A stretch of 46,048 nucleotides of DNA from Myxococcota bacterium (GTDB lineage Bacteria; Myxococcota_A; Bradymonadia; UBA7976; UBA1532): the NCBI GenBank assembly GCA_018813065.1, contig JAHJCH010000147.1, positions 1 to 46,048 of the forward strand, read 5' to 3'. The position numbers and the translations under genes were made by a program. Position 1 is the first letter of the stretch; each line of letters begins with the position of its first letter. Under the pieces are notes generated by a model that worked only from the letters and a program-made list of their open reading frames with translations, was not told the origin of the DNA and made no database searches. Below are positions 9,104-18,083 of the stretch, piece by piece.

Positions 9104-9910
9104 TCAGCGGCCGGAGAACTCTGGACGCTGGCCGGTCATCTGCGCGGTGACGGCCACCCCGAAATCTTGCGTGACCAGATGCGCGCTGTTCCACAAGGCC
9201 ACATACTCCAGCCCGCGATCCACCGCCGCCGCCTCCGCCTCATTCATCACCGCCTTGGCGCCCTGCACTGTCAGCGGCGGGTTGGCGGCGATCTCCTCAG
9301 CGAGGGCGGTGGCCGCCGCCATCAGCGCCGCCTGATCAGGCAGCGCGCGGTTGACCAAGCCGATCTGCGCGGCGATCTCGCCGTTGAAGTCTCGCCCGGT
9401 AAAGATCAGCTCGCGGGCGAGGCCGGGGCCGATGATCCGAGGCAAGCGCTGAAGGGTGCCCAGATCGGCGACGATGGCCAGCTTCGTCTCGCGCACGCTG
9501 AAGAGGGCGTCGCGCGTCGAGAGGCGAACATCACAGGCGGTGATCAGATCCACGCCCGCGCCGACGCAGTGGCCGTGGACGGCGGCGATGACCGGCAGGG
9601 GGCAGCGCTCAAGGGCGGTGACGCCGCGCTGCATCTGGCGGATGAGGGCGTGGAGGCGACGCTGCCGCGCGCCGTCGGGCGCCCCGCCGGGATCGATGGG
9701 CAGCTGGGCGAGGGCCGCGCGCAGATCAAGCCCGGCGGTGAAGGCGCGGCCCTCGCCGGAGAAGATCACCGCGCGGGCGATCCCACCCTCGACGATCTCA
9801 TCAAGCAGGGCGGGCAGCGCCGCCCAGACCTCGGGCGTCAGGGCGTTGAGCTTGTCGGGGCGGTTGAGCTTGAGGTGGGCGACGGCCCCCTCCAGGTGAA
9901 GCGTCAGCAT
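9104..9910 (-). CDS. Crotonase family, delta(3,5)-delta(2,4)-dienoyl-CoA isomerase-like
   Basis: The 268-residue protein is a crotonase. Oxyanion-hole segments are visible as GRAFTAGLDL and HGHCVGAGVDLITACDVR. The stretch FSVRETKLAIVADLGTLQRL closely resembles eukaryotic and bacterial dienoyl-CoA isomerases (ECH1 type), with the Glu and Asp that act there as general acid/base both retained. The C-terminal YVALWNSAHLVTQD also fits that subfamily. The expected role is double-bond repositioning during beta-oxidation of unsaturated fatty acids. The open frame extends upstream to 10084, but that extension looks non-coding, being Cys/Arg-rich with no family match. ATG 9910 is chosen, with GAGG about nine bases upstream. 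No other beta-oxidation gene is adjacent; the gene converges with the hybrid kinase, leaving only 19 bases between stops. Confidence 0.9.
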   Translation of the reverse strand: MLTLHLEGAVAHLKLNRPDKLNALTPEVWAALPALLDEIVEGGIARAVIFSGEGRAFTAGLDLRAALAQLPIDPGGAPDGARQRRLHALIRQMQRGVTALERCPLPVIAAVHGHCVGAGVDLITACDVRLSTRDALFSVRETKLAIVADLGTLQRLPRIIGPGLARELIFTGRDFNGEIAAQIGLVNRALPDQAALMAAATALAEEIAANPPLTVQGAKAVMNEAEAAAVDRGLEYVALWNSAHLVTQDFGVAVTAQMTGQRPEFSGR

Positions 9911-10122
9911 ATGAGCCTCGCGGTGGGGTGATGGAGCGTGGGGGGAGTCTACGATGCGCCTCAAGCGCAGGGGGTCAGAAATTAGAGCGGCGCCTCGGTT
10001 TCCTGAGCAGACATGGCGAGATCTCACACATTCTTCACAAAACAGCCCATCTTTGAGGTGGCGTAATAATTGCTGGGACGACATATCTGTTTAAACATTT
10101 ATATCAAAAAAAGGAGGAGATG

Positions 10123-13100
10123 ATGAGCGCGCGACACCTCAGCTTGCTGCTGCTCTCTGGCCTCTTGAGCCTCGCCGGCTGCGACGGCGACAACACCAAC
10201 GACCCTCAAATCCCCGGCGGCGGCGGCGAGGGCGACAGCGGCGTCGTCGAGAAGCCCACTGGCCGCGCCCTCAGCGTCCTTGAGGATCACCTCTCGGTGC
10301 GCTTCACCGACACTCAGGCCTTGATCACCGTGACGGTGCGCAGCCCCGGCGCGGGCGCCCTTGAGGGGCAGCTCAAGCTGGAGATGGTCGATCTCAGCTC
10401 AGGCGAGGCCATCGCCGAGGCCAGCCAAGCGCTGACCCTCGACGCAGAGGAGCAGCGCTTCGAGGTGCCCCTCAGCTTTGAGCGCCCCGAGGCGCAGGCG
10501 GAGTTGGCGGGCTATGTCATCCGCTATCGGATTGAGACACCCCGCGAGTCTGTCTGGGGGCGCCGCTCCCTCTTCGCCGCCGCCGAGGCCGTCGAGCTTC
10601 AGCTGCGCGGCCCCGATGTCTTCCAGACCGGCGCCACCAGCCATATGCGCCTCATCGCCCGCCAGCCCAGCAGCGGCCAACCCCTCGCGGAGCTGCCCGC
10701 CGTCGTCACGCTGGAGCGCCCTGATCTGGCGGACGTGGTCTTGTTTGAAGGGCGCACCGACGCCTTCGGCAGCCTTGATCTGGTCATCAGCCCTGATGAT
10801 GACCTCGCCGGCCAGGGCCAGCTGGTCCTGACGGTCGAGACCGCCGAGGGGCCGCAGCGCATCTCCAACCCCGTGGAGATGCAGCGGGCGACGAAGATCC
10901 TCTTCACCACCGATAAGCCGCTCTACCAGCCCGGCCAGATCATCCACATGCGCGCCCTGGCGCTGCGCCGCCCCAGCCTGGAGCCCGACGCCAATCAAAC
11001 CATCGTCTTTGAGATTTCCGATGCAAAAGATAATAAAATTGAGCGTTTAGAGGCACGCACCGATGACTTCGGCGTCGCCTCTGCCCAGCTCCAGCTGGCC
11101 CGCGAGATCAACATGGGCAGCTGGCGCCTCGCCGCCGTGCTGGGCGATGATCGCTTTGAGAAGACCGTCACGGTCGATCGCTACAGCCTGCCCAAGTTTG
11201 ATCTCACGCTGACGCTCGACCAGGCGGTCTACCTCGCTGGCGCCACGCTCAGCGGCACGATCAGCGCGCAGTACTTCTTCGGCCAGCCTGTGGACGGCCA
11301 GCTTCAGATCGTCGGCGCCACCTATGACGCTGGGCGCACGGTCTTCGCCGAGATCCAAGGCCAGACCAATGACGCGGGGCTCTATGAGTTCCAGATGCAG
11401 CTGCCCAACTACATCGTCGGGCTGCCCTTGGAGCAGGGCGGCGGGCTGGTCGAGCTGACGATCATCGCCACAGACAGCGCGGGGCAGAGCCGCAGCCTCA
11501 CCAAGACCGTGCGCGTCGCCTCGGCCCCCCTTGAGGTGGTCATGGTGCCCGAGAGCGGCGGCCTCGTCCCAGGGATGGACAACCGCTTCTATGTTCGCTG
11601 CGTGGACGCCACGGGCCAGCCCGTCGCCGCCCATAACACGCTGACCATCGAGGGCATGGCGCCCCTCGACTTCGACGCCAACGCCGATGGCCTGGCCACC
11701 CTTGAGATCCCCATCCAAGGCGAGACGCTGATGGTCCACCTCGTCACCTCCGATGAGACGGGCAACCGCGTCGAGCAGGACTTCAGCTTCACCGCCGATC
11801 CGGGCCAGCTCGACGGCGCCGTGCTGCTGCGCGCCGACGCCGCCCTCTACCGCGTGGGCGACACCGCCAACCTGGAGATCCGCACCATCGGCGCCCCCGA
11901 TCTCATCTACCTCGACGTGATCCGAGGCGGCCAGACCGTGCTCACCGACGTCATCACGCTCGAAGACGGCCAGGCCGCCTATCCGCTGACGCTGACCCCT
12001 GAGCACACCGGCGCGTTACAGATCGACGCCTACTACCTCGCGCTGGGCAGCAGCCTGCGCCGCGACAGCAAGATCATCTACGTTGACCCCGCCCAGGGGT
12101 TGAGCATCGAGGTCGAGGCCGACGCCGATGTCTACCAGCCCGCAGATGAGGCTCAGCTGACCTTCCGCGTCACCGACGGCGACGGCGTGGGCCGCCCCAC
12201 GGCCATCGGCGTGCAGATCGTCGATGAGGCCGTCTTCAGCCTCATGGAGTTCCGCGCGGGCTTGGAGAAGCTCTACTTCCAGATCGAGGGCAGCTTGATG
12301 GAGCCCCGCTATCAAGTGGGCGTCCCTGGGCTGAGCACCCTGGCGGCCACCGACGACGTGGTTGATGATGAGCGCCGCCAAGAGGAGGCCCGCCTGCTCT
12401 TCGCCGCCACCGACGGCGCCGCCGCGCCCATCTCGATCAACACCTACGCCCAAGCCCAGGCCCAGCTCGTCGGCGTCGTCCAGCCCTTCGTCAAGGCCGC
12501 CGGCGATGCCTACATCAGCAACCTCGCCACGGGCTTCCAGGCGGGCATCATCACCCTGGACAACCTCGCCGACGTCCTCGCCGCCGAGCTGGCGGGCGTC
12601 TACGATCCTTGGGGTCAGACCTTCCAGGGCCGCTATGACGCCAACGAGGGCAAGATCTACCTCATCAGCGCCGGCCCCGATGAGCGCCCGGAGACCGCCG
12701 ATGACATCACGCTGAGCTATTGGGCCTATGAGGCGCAGTACGGCAACCAAAACGGCGGCGGTCGGGGCGACTGGGATGATGACGGGATGCCCATGGCGGG
12801 CGAGGGCGAGTTCGCCGCTGACGGCGACGGCATGATGGATCCGGGCGCGGGCGGCGCGGGCGGCGCGGCCCCGCCCCCCAGCGCGGGTGGCAACAGCGCC
12901 CCGCGCGTCCGCCGTTACTTCCCCGAGACGCTGCTGGTGACCCCCGCGCTGATCACCGACGCCCAAGGTGAGGCCAAGCTGACCGTGCCCCTCGCCGACA
13001 GCATCACCACCTGGCGCGTCACGGCGCTGGCCAACACCATGACCGGCCTGCTGGGCTCCACCGAGGCGGGCGTGCGCGTCTTCCAAGACTTCTTCGTGGA

Positions 13101-15012
13101 CATCGACTTCCCCGCCGTGCTCACCCGAGGCGACGCCTACAGCGTGCCCGTGGCGATCTACAACTACCTCGACGAGCCCCAGACCGTGCGCCTGGAGGTG
13201 GTGGCGGGCGACTGGTATGAGCTGCTCGACGGCCAGGCGGTGATCGAGATCGTCCTCGGCCCTGGCGAGGTCACCGGCGTGCGCCTGCCCCTGCGGGTCC
13301 ACAAGGTCGGCGTCCATGAGCTGACGGTCTACGCCTATGGCAGCCGCCTCCAAGACGCCGTGGCCCGCGCGGTCCGCGTCGAGCCCGACGGCCAGCTCGT
13401 CGAGCGCGTCATGTCAGGCCGCCTTGAGGGCCCGATCAGCGAGGCGATCCGCGTCCCCGCCGAGGCCATCGAGGGTTCGGGCAAGCTGCTCGTCAAGATC
13501 TACCCTGGCCTCTTCGCCTCCATCGTCGAGGGCCTCGACGGCGTGCTGCGCATGCCCTCGGGCTGCTTCGAGCAGACCTCCTCCAGCACCTGGCCCAACG
13601 TCCTCGTCGCCCGCTACCTCGCCGACACCGACACGGGCACACCCGAGGTCCTGGCCACGGCCCACCAATACATCAACACGGGCTACCAGCGGCTGTTGAC
13701 CTTTGAGAGCCCCAACGGCGGCTTTGAGTGGTTCGGCGGCGACCCTGGGCACGTCGTGCTCACCGCCTACGGCCTCTTAGAGTTCACCGACATGGCCCAA
13801 GTCCGCCTGGTTGATCCGGCCATGATCGCGCGCACCCAGGCGTGGCTCCTGGCCCAGCAGCAGGGCGACGGCCACTGGGAGGCCGCGCGTGGCCTCGATG
13901 AGACGGGCAACCTCACCAACCCCGTCACGATCACCGCCTATGTCGCCTTCGCCTTAGCCGAGGCGGGCGTCACCGGCGCGCCCCTGGAGCGGGCCAAGGG
14001 CTTCCTCCAAGGCCAGATGAGCGAGATGGGCACCTACTCCCTGGCCCTGTTCGCCAACTTTATGGTGGCCTACCAGCCCGATGACAGCCTCACGCAGCGG
14101 CTCATCGACCAGCTGGCCGAGCGCGTTGAGGCGGCCATCCAGGGCGGCGACGAGGCGGCGCCGGGCGCGCACTGGCAGACCGACGAGCAGACGACCACCT
14201 ATGGCAGCGGCGAGCCCGCTTACATCGAGACGACCGCGCTGGCCACCCACGCCCTCCTGGCCTCTGGGCGCGAGATCGGCGTCGCCAACGAGGCCCTCGT
14301 CTGGCTCGTCTCCAAGAAGAACCCCCACGGCGCGTGGGGCTCCACCGCCGGGACGGTCTGGACGATCAAGTGTATGCTTGAGGCGCTGCGCGGCGGCCAA
14401 GACGAGGCGGCCAACGCCACGGTCACCGTGCTCCTCGACGGGGAGGCCCGCGCCGAGTTCCGCGTCACCCCCGAGACGAGCGATGTGATGCGCCAGGCGG
14501 ATCTCACGGATCAGCTGATCCCCGGCCAAGCGCAGCAGGTCGAGATCCGCATCGAGGGCCAAGGCAACCTCCAATATGGCGTCGTCGAGGCTTATCACCA
14601 GCCCTGGAGCGAGGCCCCGCCCGCCGAAGGCCCCCTCAGCCTTGAGGTCAGCTACGATCGCACTCAATTAAGCGTCGATGACACGGTTGAGGTGACCGTC
14701 ACGGTGCGCAACACGGCCCAAGAATATGTCGATATGGTCATGGTTGATTTGGGCATCCCGCCTGGCTTTGAGCTGGTGCGCGATGACCTCAACCAGCTCG
14801 TCTCCAGCGGCGTATTCAGTAAGTACGAGGCCACCGAGCGCCAGCTCCTGCTCTACTTCACCGCGATCCCTGTGGGTGAGCCCATCACGTTCAGCTATCA
14901 CATCATCGCCCGCAACCCCATCGAGGCCCAAGCGCCGCGCAGCCACGTCTACAGCTACTACAACCCCGACGTGGGCGCCGAGTCCGAGCCCGTGGATGTC
15001 GAGGTCAACTGA
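10123..15012 (+). CDS. Alpha-2-macroglobulin family lipoprotein with thioester motif
   Basis: This 1629-residue protein starts with a signal peptide and lipobox LAGC (Cys20, followed by Asp). The start is ATG 10123, with AAGGAGG five bases upstream; ATG 10120 is too close to it. Macroglobulin domains fill the N-terminal half, including TDKPLYQPGQIIHMRAL. An insert of more than 200 residues (about 740-930) occupies the bait-region position and ends at RVRRYFPETLL, as in animal A2M. After the A2M domain comes the thioester site SGCFEQTSS (Cys1148, Gln1151), then the helical TED barrel. The C-terminal beta domain (about 1507-1629) resembles the A2M receptor-binding domain (VDLGIPPGF, YSYYNP). 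Likely role: a covalent trap for foreign proteases in the periplasm or on the surface. The usual bacterial partner PbpC is not in the window. Phe in the CxEQ motif is a variation on Gly or Leu. Confidence 0.93.
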   Translation: MSARHLSLLLLSGLLSLAGCDGDNTNDPQIPGGGGEGDSGVVEKPTGRALSVLEDHLSVRFTDTQALITVTVRSPGAGALEGQLKLEMVDLSSGEAIAEASQALTLDAEEQRFEVPLSFERPEAQAELAGYVIRYRIETPRESVWGRRSLFAAAEAVELQLRGPDVFQTGATSHMRLIARQPSSGQPLAELPAVVTLERPDLADVVLFEGRTDAFGSLDLVISPDDDLAGQGQLVLTVETAEGPQRISNPVEMQRATKILFTTDKPLYQPGQIIHMRALALRRPSLEPDANQTIVFEISDAKDNKIERLEARTDDFGVASAQLQLAREINMGSWRLAAVLGDDRFEKTVTVDRYSLPKFDLTLTLDQAVYLAGATLSGTISAQYFFGQPVDGQLQIVGATYDAGRTVFAEIQGQTNDAGLYEFQMQLPNYIVGLPLEQGGGLVELTIIATDSAGQSRSLTKTVRVASAPLEVVMVPESGGLVPGMDNRFYVRCVDATGQPVAAHNTLTIEGMAPLDFDANADGLATLEIPIQGETLMVHLVTSDETGNRVEQDFSFTADPGQLDGAVLLRADAALYRVGDTANLEIRTIGAPDLIYLDVIRGGQTVLTDVITLEDGQAAYPLTLTPEHTGALQIDAYYLALGSSLRRDSKIIYVDPAQGLSIEVEADADVYQPADEAQLTFRVTDGDGVGRPTAIGVQIVDEAVFSLMEFRAGLEKLYFQIEGSLMEPRYQVGVPGLSTLAATDDVVDDERRQEEARLLFAATDGAAAPISINTYAQAQAQLVGVVQPFVKAAGDAYISNLATGFQAGIITLDNLADVLAAELAGVYDPWGQTFQGRYDANEGKIYLISAGPDERPETADDITLSYWAYEAQYGNQNGGGRGDWDDDGMPMAGEGEFAADGDGMMDPGAGGAGGAAPPPSAGGNSAPRVRRYFPETLLVTPALITDAQGEAKLTVPLADSITTWRVTALANTMTGLLGSTEAGVRVFQDFFVDIDFPAVLTRGDAYSVPVAIYNYLDEPQTVRLEVVAGDWYELLDGQAVIEIVLGPGEVTGVRLPLRVHKVGVHELTVYAYGSRLQDAVARAVRVEPDGQLVERVMSGRLEGPISEAIRVPAEAIEGSGKLLVKIYPGLFASIVEGLDGVLRMPSGCFEQTSSSTWPNVLVARYLADTDTGTPEVLATAHQYINTGYQRLLTFESPNGGFEWFGGDPGHVVLTAYGLLEFTDMAQVRLVDPAMIARTQAWLLAQQQGDGHWEAARGLDETGNLTNPVTITAYVAFALAEAGVTGAPLERAKGFLQGQMSEMGTYSLALFANFMVAYQPDDSLTQRLIDQLAERVEAAIQGGDEAAPGAHWQTDEQTTTYGSGEPAYIETTALATHALLASGREIGVANEALVWLVSKKNPHGAWGSTAGTVWTIKCMLEALRGGQDEAANATVTVLLDGEARAEFRVTPETSDVMRQADLTDQLIPGQAQQVEIRIEGQGNLQYGVVEAYHQPWSEAPPAEGPLSLEVSYDRTQLSVDDTVEVTVTVRNTAQEYVDMVMVDLGIPPGFELVRDDLNQLVSSGVFSKYEATERQLLLYFTAIPVGEPITFSYHIIARNPIEAQAPRSHVYSYYNPDVGAESEPVDVEVN

Positions 15013-15022
15013 GCCCTGCCCC

Positions 15023-15901
15023 TCAAGCCCCCTCCACCGCATCGATTAACGCCACCAAGCGGTTGAACGCCGCCTGCGCCTCGGCCTCGGGCAGCGCGCA
15101 AGGCTGACCGGGCAAGGCGTTGCCCCCCGCCAAGATCACCGCCACGCAGCGACGCAGCCCCCGCCGAAAGAACGGCCCCGCCGCCGTGGGCCGCGACACC
15201 TCCGCCCCGTAATCCACAGGATCGAGGTAGAGCGGGCTGACCTTCAGCGGCGCGTCGCTGGCCAGATCCACCACGCTGCTGGCGTCGAAGAAGCGGATCT
15301 CCCCATCGCAGAGGGTGGCGTTCTCCAGCTTGAGATCGGCGTAGAGCGCCTGCGGACCAAAGAGCGCCTCGATGCGCGCGGCCAAGGCCAGGCTGGCGCG
15401 GACAAAACGAGCCAGGAGCGCCTCTAGATCAGGCCAAGCGTTCAGCTGCGCCTCGCGGCGCGCCTCGACCGCCAAGGCGATCCCCTCCAAGTGGGCCATC
15501 ACGGCGACGCGTTCACGCCGCAGCGACGGCGGTAATGAGCGGGGCAGCAGGGGGTTGTCCAGCGTCAGCGTATCCACCAGCGCCGGGAAGGGCGCGCCCA
15601 GGCGCTCAAGCACCTCGATCTCCCAGGCCAAGGCCGCCCGACGTCGCTGCAAGGCCGCCAGATCCAGCGCCGCGCCGAGGGTGTAGTCGATGAAGGGCAG
15701 CTTGATGACCACGCGCGCGGCGCGGCGTGGGTCGTGGGCCTCGAAGACCAGGCTCTCGGCGCCGAAGTCCAGCAGCCGTGGCCGCAGATAAGGCCCCCAA
15801 GCCTCGGGCAGCCGCCCGAAGATCCACGACGCCAAAGGGGCCAAGCCCTGGGCCGTTAAGCGCAGCCGCAGCGCCTCAGGCGCGCTCACAGCGGCGCTCA
15901 C
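15023..15901 (-). CDS. Atypical protein kinase-like protein
   Basis: The 292-residue protein has a divergent kinase fold. Visible elements are a glycine-loop-like LLDFGAESLVFEA (about 43-55), Lys67 in VVIK, a candidate helix-C Glu (E94 or E96), catalytic loop YADLKLEN (Asp189, Lys191, Asn194) replacing HRDLKxxN, and FFDASS (Asp206) replacing DFG. All residues needed for phosphotransfer are therefore present, although the motif wording is unusual. A small-molecule kinase is the main alternative. The GTG start at 15901 overlaps the stop of the VWA gene by four bases (GTGA), which implies translational coupling; a second GTG at 15889 is possible. No signal peptide or membrane segment is seen, so it should act in the cytoplasm with its VWA neighbour. 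Confidence 0.75.
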   Translation of the reverse strand: MSAAVSAPEALRLRLTAQGLAPLASWIFGRLPEAWGPYLRPRLLDFGAESLVFEAHDPRRAARVVIKLPFIDYTLGAALDLAALQRRRAALAWEIEVLERLGAPFPALVDTLTLDNPLLPRSLPPSLRRERVAVMAHLEGIALAVEARREAQLNAWPDLEALLARFVRASLALAARIEALFGPQALYADLKLENATLCDGEIRFFDASSVVDLASDAPLKVSPLYLDPVDYGAEVSRPTAAGPFFRRGLRRCVAVILAGGNALPGQPCALPEAEAQAAFNRLVALIDAVEGA

Positions 15902-17835
15902 AGCGGCGCGCCGTTTGAGGGGACGCCAAAGACGCCCGTGCAGGTCGCCGCGTCGGCCTCGGCGTACAAGCGCATATCTTGAGGCGGGGCAGGGGGCGCG
16001 ACGATCTCCCCCTTGAGGACCCGCAGCTTATGCTCCAAGGCCTCCACATAGCGCGCGCCGCGTCGCTCCAGCTGGTAGAGGCGCAATCGCGCCTCGGTGG
16101 CCTCGATCTCATCGACGCCCTCAGGCTCGGCGAGGTGCTTGAGGCTGGCGGCCATATCCAAGACAAAGCCGTTGGGCGCGCCGAGGGCCTCACCCAGCGG
16201 GATCTTCAGCGATGACGTCAGGGTGAAGGGGGCGCCGCGCAGCGTGGCGTGGAGCGTCAGGCGCGCCGCCACCTCGACGGATGTCCAGGCGCGCAGATGG
16301 AAGAGGAAAAGGTAGGCCTTGCGGGCCTCCATGGCGCCGATGGGGATCTCGACGCGGGCCGCCGCCTCATCAGAGAGGTCACCGATAAAGCGCTCATTGG
16401 GGCGCGCGGCGAAGACCTCAAGGCAGCTGACGGCCTCATCAATGACCACCTCCAGCCGCGCCCCTTGGAGCACGATCCGTTGGCTGGTGCGGGCGAGGTG
16501 GGCGAAGTACTCAGAGATATGCCCCTCGCCCGCCTCGACGTAGCGGATCTTAGATAACGGGTGGCGATCCAGGAGCGCCTCTGCCTGATCGATGGCGAAG
16601 CCGTGACCGAAGCCGAGGAGATCGACGCGGGCCTCACGCTGAAAGATCCCCGCCAAGCCGAAGCGACACTCAAAGGGATCGTCGATCATGCCATCGGTCA
16701 TGCACAGCAGCCGCGCGGCGCCCTCAAAGCCCGCCGCGCGCGTCGCGTCGATGGCGCGCACGGCCTGGTCCAAGGCGGGGGCGAGGCGGGTCATTTGGAA
16801 GCGCCCCGGCCATGACTCCAGCGTTGAGATCATGTCTGCGCCAGCGTCGCGCAGGTCCCCCACGACGGCGCCCGAGGTGAGGGTCGTGGCGTAGGAGGAG
16901 AAGGGGATCAGCGTGAGGCGATCGGCCTCATCCAAGGCCGCCTGATAGTGCGCCACCGCCTCCAAGAGCCGTGGATACTTGTCCGGTTCGTTCATGGAGC
17001 CGGAGAGATCCAAGATCAGGACATGGTGAACCGACACGCGCAGCTCGGGGTGGGCCTCGATCAGCCGCTCATCGGGCACCAAGCGCATCAGGCCCCAAGC
17101 CAGATCCTGCTGGGGGCGATAGGCGGCGTGACACCACAGCGCGCTGATGGCGACGGCCTCCTCTGGGGGCAGATCGATGGGCGGGCTTGGGGGCGTGGGC
17201 CTTGGCGCCGCGCTGCGCATCACCGACGGCGTCGCCGAGGTCGCGGCGCGCTGACGCCACCAGCCGAGGAGGCCCCCTTGACGCTTAACACCCCACACGC
17301 CGCCGCCAAGGCGCCGCGCTTCGCCCCGCGCGCGGCACTGTAAAAGCGGGCCTAAGCTGGAGAGCGGGGCTTGGAGCACGCGGGGGGCGCCATCCAGCTC
17401 CAAGAAGAGGGGGATCATGCCTGGGCGCGGCGCCTCATCGGGGGCGAGGAGCAGCCCAAACACCTGCGGCGAGGCGCGCAGCGTCGGCCAGGCATCCCCT
17501 GCCTCCAGCAGCCCTTGAAACAGCCCCACCATGTAGCCCTGCGACTGCATGGCGTGCAGCTCACGCAGCGAGGCCGTCAAGCGATGCGGATCGGGCCGCT
17601 TGGCGCGCAGATCGGCCAACAGATCGGTGATCACGCGCTCAATGAGGTCGCGCTGCGCGCGCTCGAAGTGGCTCAAGCGGGCCTCGACGTCCTTGAGCGC
17701 CTCGGCCTGCGCCAGCTGCGTCCGCTGGGCCTCGACGCCCGCCCAGATCTCCGCGGCGGTGCCCAGGACAGGGATCTGGCGCGCGGCGCACAGCAGCGTC
17801 TCTCGCAGGATGTGTTGGATCAAAGGGGCAGGCAT
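15898..17835 (-). CDS. VWA-domain protein with intact MIDAS, coupled to the kinase-like gene
   Basis: The 645-residue protein has a helical N-terminal region (about 1-120) rich in Glu/Arg/Leu. It then has a linker region and a von Willebrand factor A domain (about 268-440). The metal-ion-dependent adhesion site is complete: DLSGS (Asp276, Ser278, Ser280), Thr349 in MTRLAPAL, and Asp381 in CMTDG. Residues about 560-620 look helical (EATEARLRLYQLERRGARYV). No signal peptide is seen, so it is probably cytoplasmic. The start is ATG 17835; the in-frame GTG at 17841 touches the GAGGAGG sequence, which is better placed as the ribosome binding site for the ATG. The kinase-like gene follows with a 4-base overlap. 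VWA-kinase gene pairs occur in TerY-type phospho-signalling triads, but the PP2C phosphatase of those triads is not visible here. Confidence 0.85.
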   Translation of the reverse strand: MPAPLIQHILRETLLCAARQIPVLGTAAEIWAGVEAQRTQLAQAEALKDVEARLSHFERAQRDLIERVITDLLADLRAKRPDPHRLTASLRELHAMQSQGYMVGLFQGLLEAGDAWPTLRASPQVFGLLLAPDEAPRPGMIPLFLELDGAPRVLQAPLSSLGPLLQCRARGEARRLGGGVWGVKRQGGLLGWWRQRAATSATPSVMRSAAPRPTPPSPPIDLPPEEAVAISALWCHAAYRPQQDLAWGLMRLVPDERLIEAHPELRVSVHHVLILDLSGSMNEPDKYPRLLEAVAHYQAALDEADRLTLIPFSSYATTLTSGAVVGDLRDAGADMISTLESWPGRFQMTRLAPALDQAVRAIDATRAAGFEGAARLLCMTDGMIDDPFECRFGLAGIFQREARVDLLGFGHGFAIDQAEALLDRHPLSKIRYVEAGEGHISEYFAHLARTSQRIVLQGARLEVVIDEAVSCLEVFAARPNERFIGDLSDEAAARVEIPIGAMEARKAYLFLFHLRAWTSVEVAARLTLHATLRGAPFTLTSSLKIPLGEALGAPNGFVLDMAASLKHLAEPEGVDEIEATEARLRLYQLERRGARYVEALEHKLRVLKGEIVAPPAPPQDMRLYAEADAATCTGVFGVPSNGAPL

Positions 17836-18083
17836 AGACACCTCCTCGTTGGCGAGCCTAACCGTGAGATGGGCGCATTGACCAGGGCCGCGTGTGATGT
17901 GCTTGGCCCCAGCGCTTGGGGCGAAGGGTCGCGGCGGCGCTCAAGGCCGCGATTAGAGCGGCGTATTCTTATCGAAAACATCAGGTTTGTTTAATTGACC
18001 TTCTCTTACAAAATGATTGACATGAGTGCGTATTGGTGGGCATATCACACACCTCGGCTGGTCAAGCGAACGGAGATAAAATA
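17836..18083. promoter_or_regulatory. Divergent intergenic region with candidate promoter for the thioesterase
   Basis: This region of about 250 bases separates the VWA gene (minus) from the hotdog gene (plus) and becomes AT-rich from about 17960. On the plus strand a consensus -35 TTGACA lies at 18017-18022. A weak -10 candidate, CATATC (18041-18046), follows after an 18-base spacer. A second partial box, TTGACC, is at 17995-18000. GGAG at 18072-18075 serves the downstream ATG. The promoter assignment rests on the -35 box alone. Confidence 0.3.

Noticed and set aside
9911-10084. N-terminal extension of the crotonase frame up to 10084
   Set aside because: The extra 58 residues are Cys/Arg-rich, do not fit the family, and the extension lies in an AT-rich intergenic stretch. 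ATG 9910 has a ribosome binding site and family-like start.
9981-17963. A 12-mer ATTAGAGCGGCG shared by two intergenic regions (9981 and 17952), both upstream of minus-strand genes
   Set aside because: By rough estimate one such shared 12-mer among the intergenic bases is expected by chance. No further flanking similarity supports a common operator.
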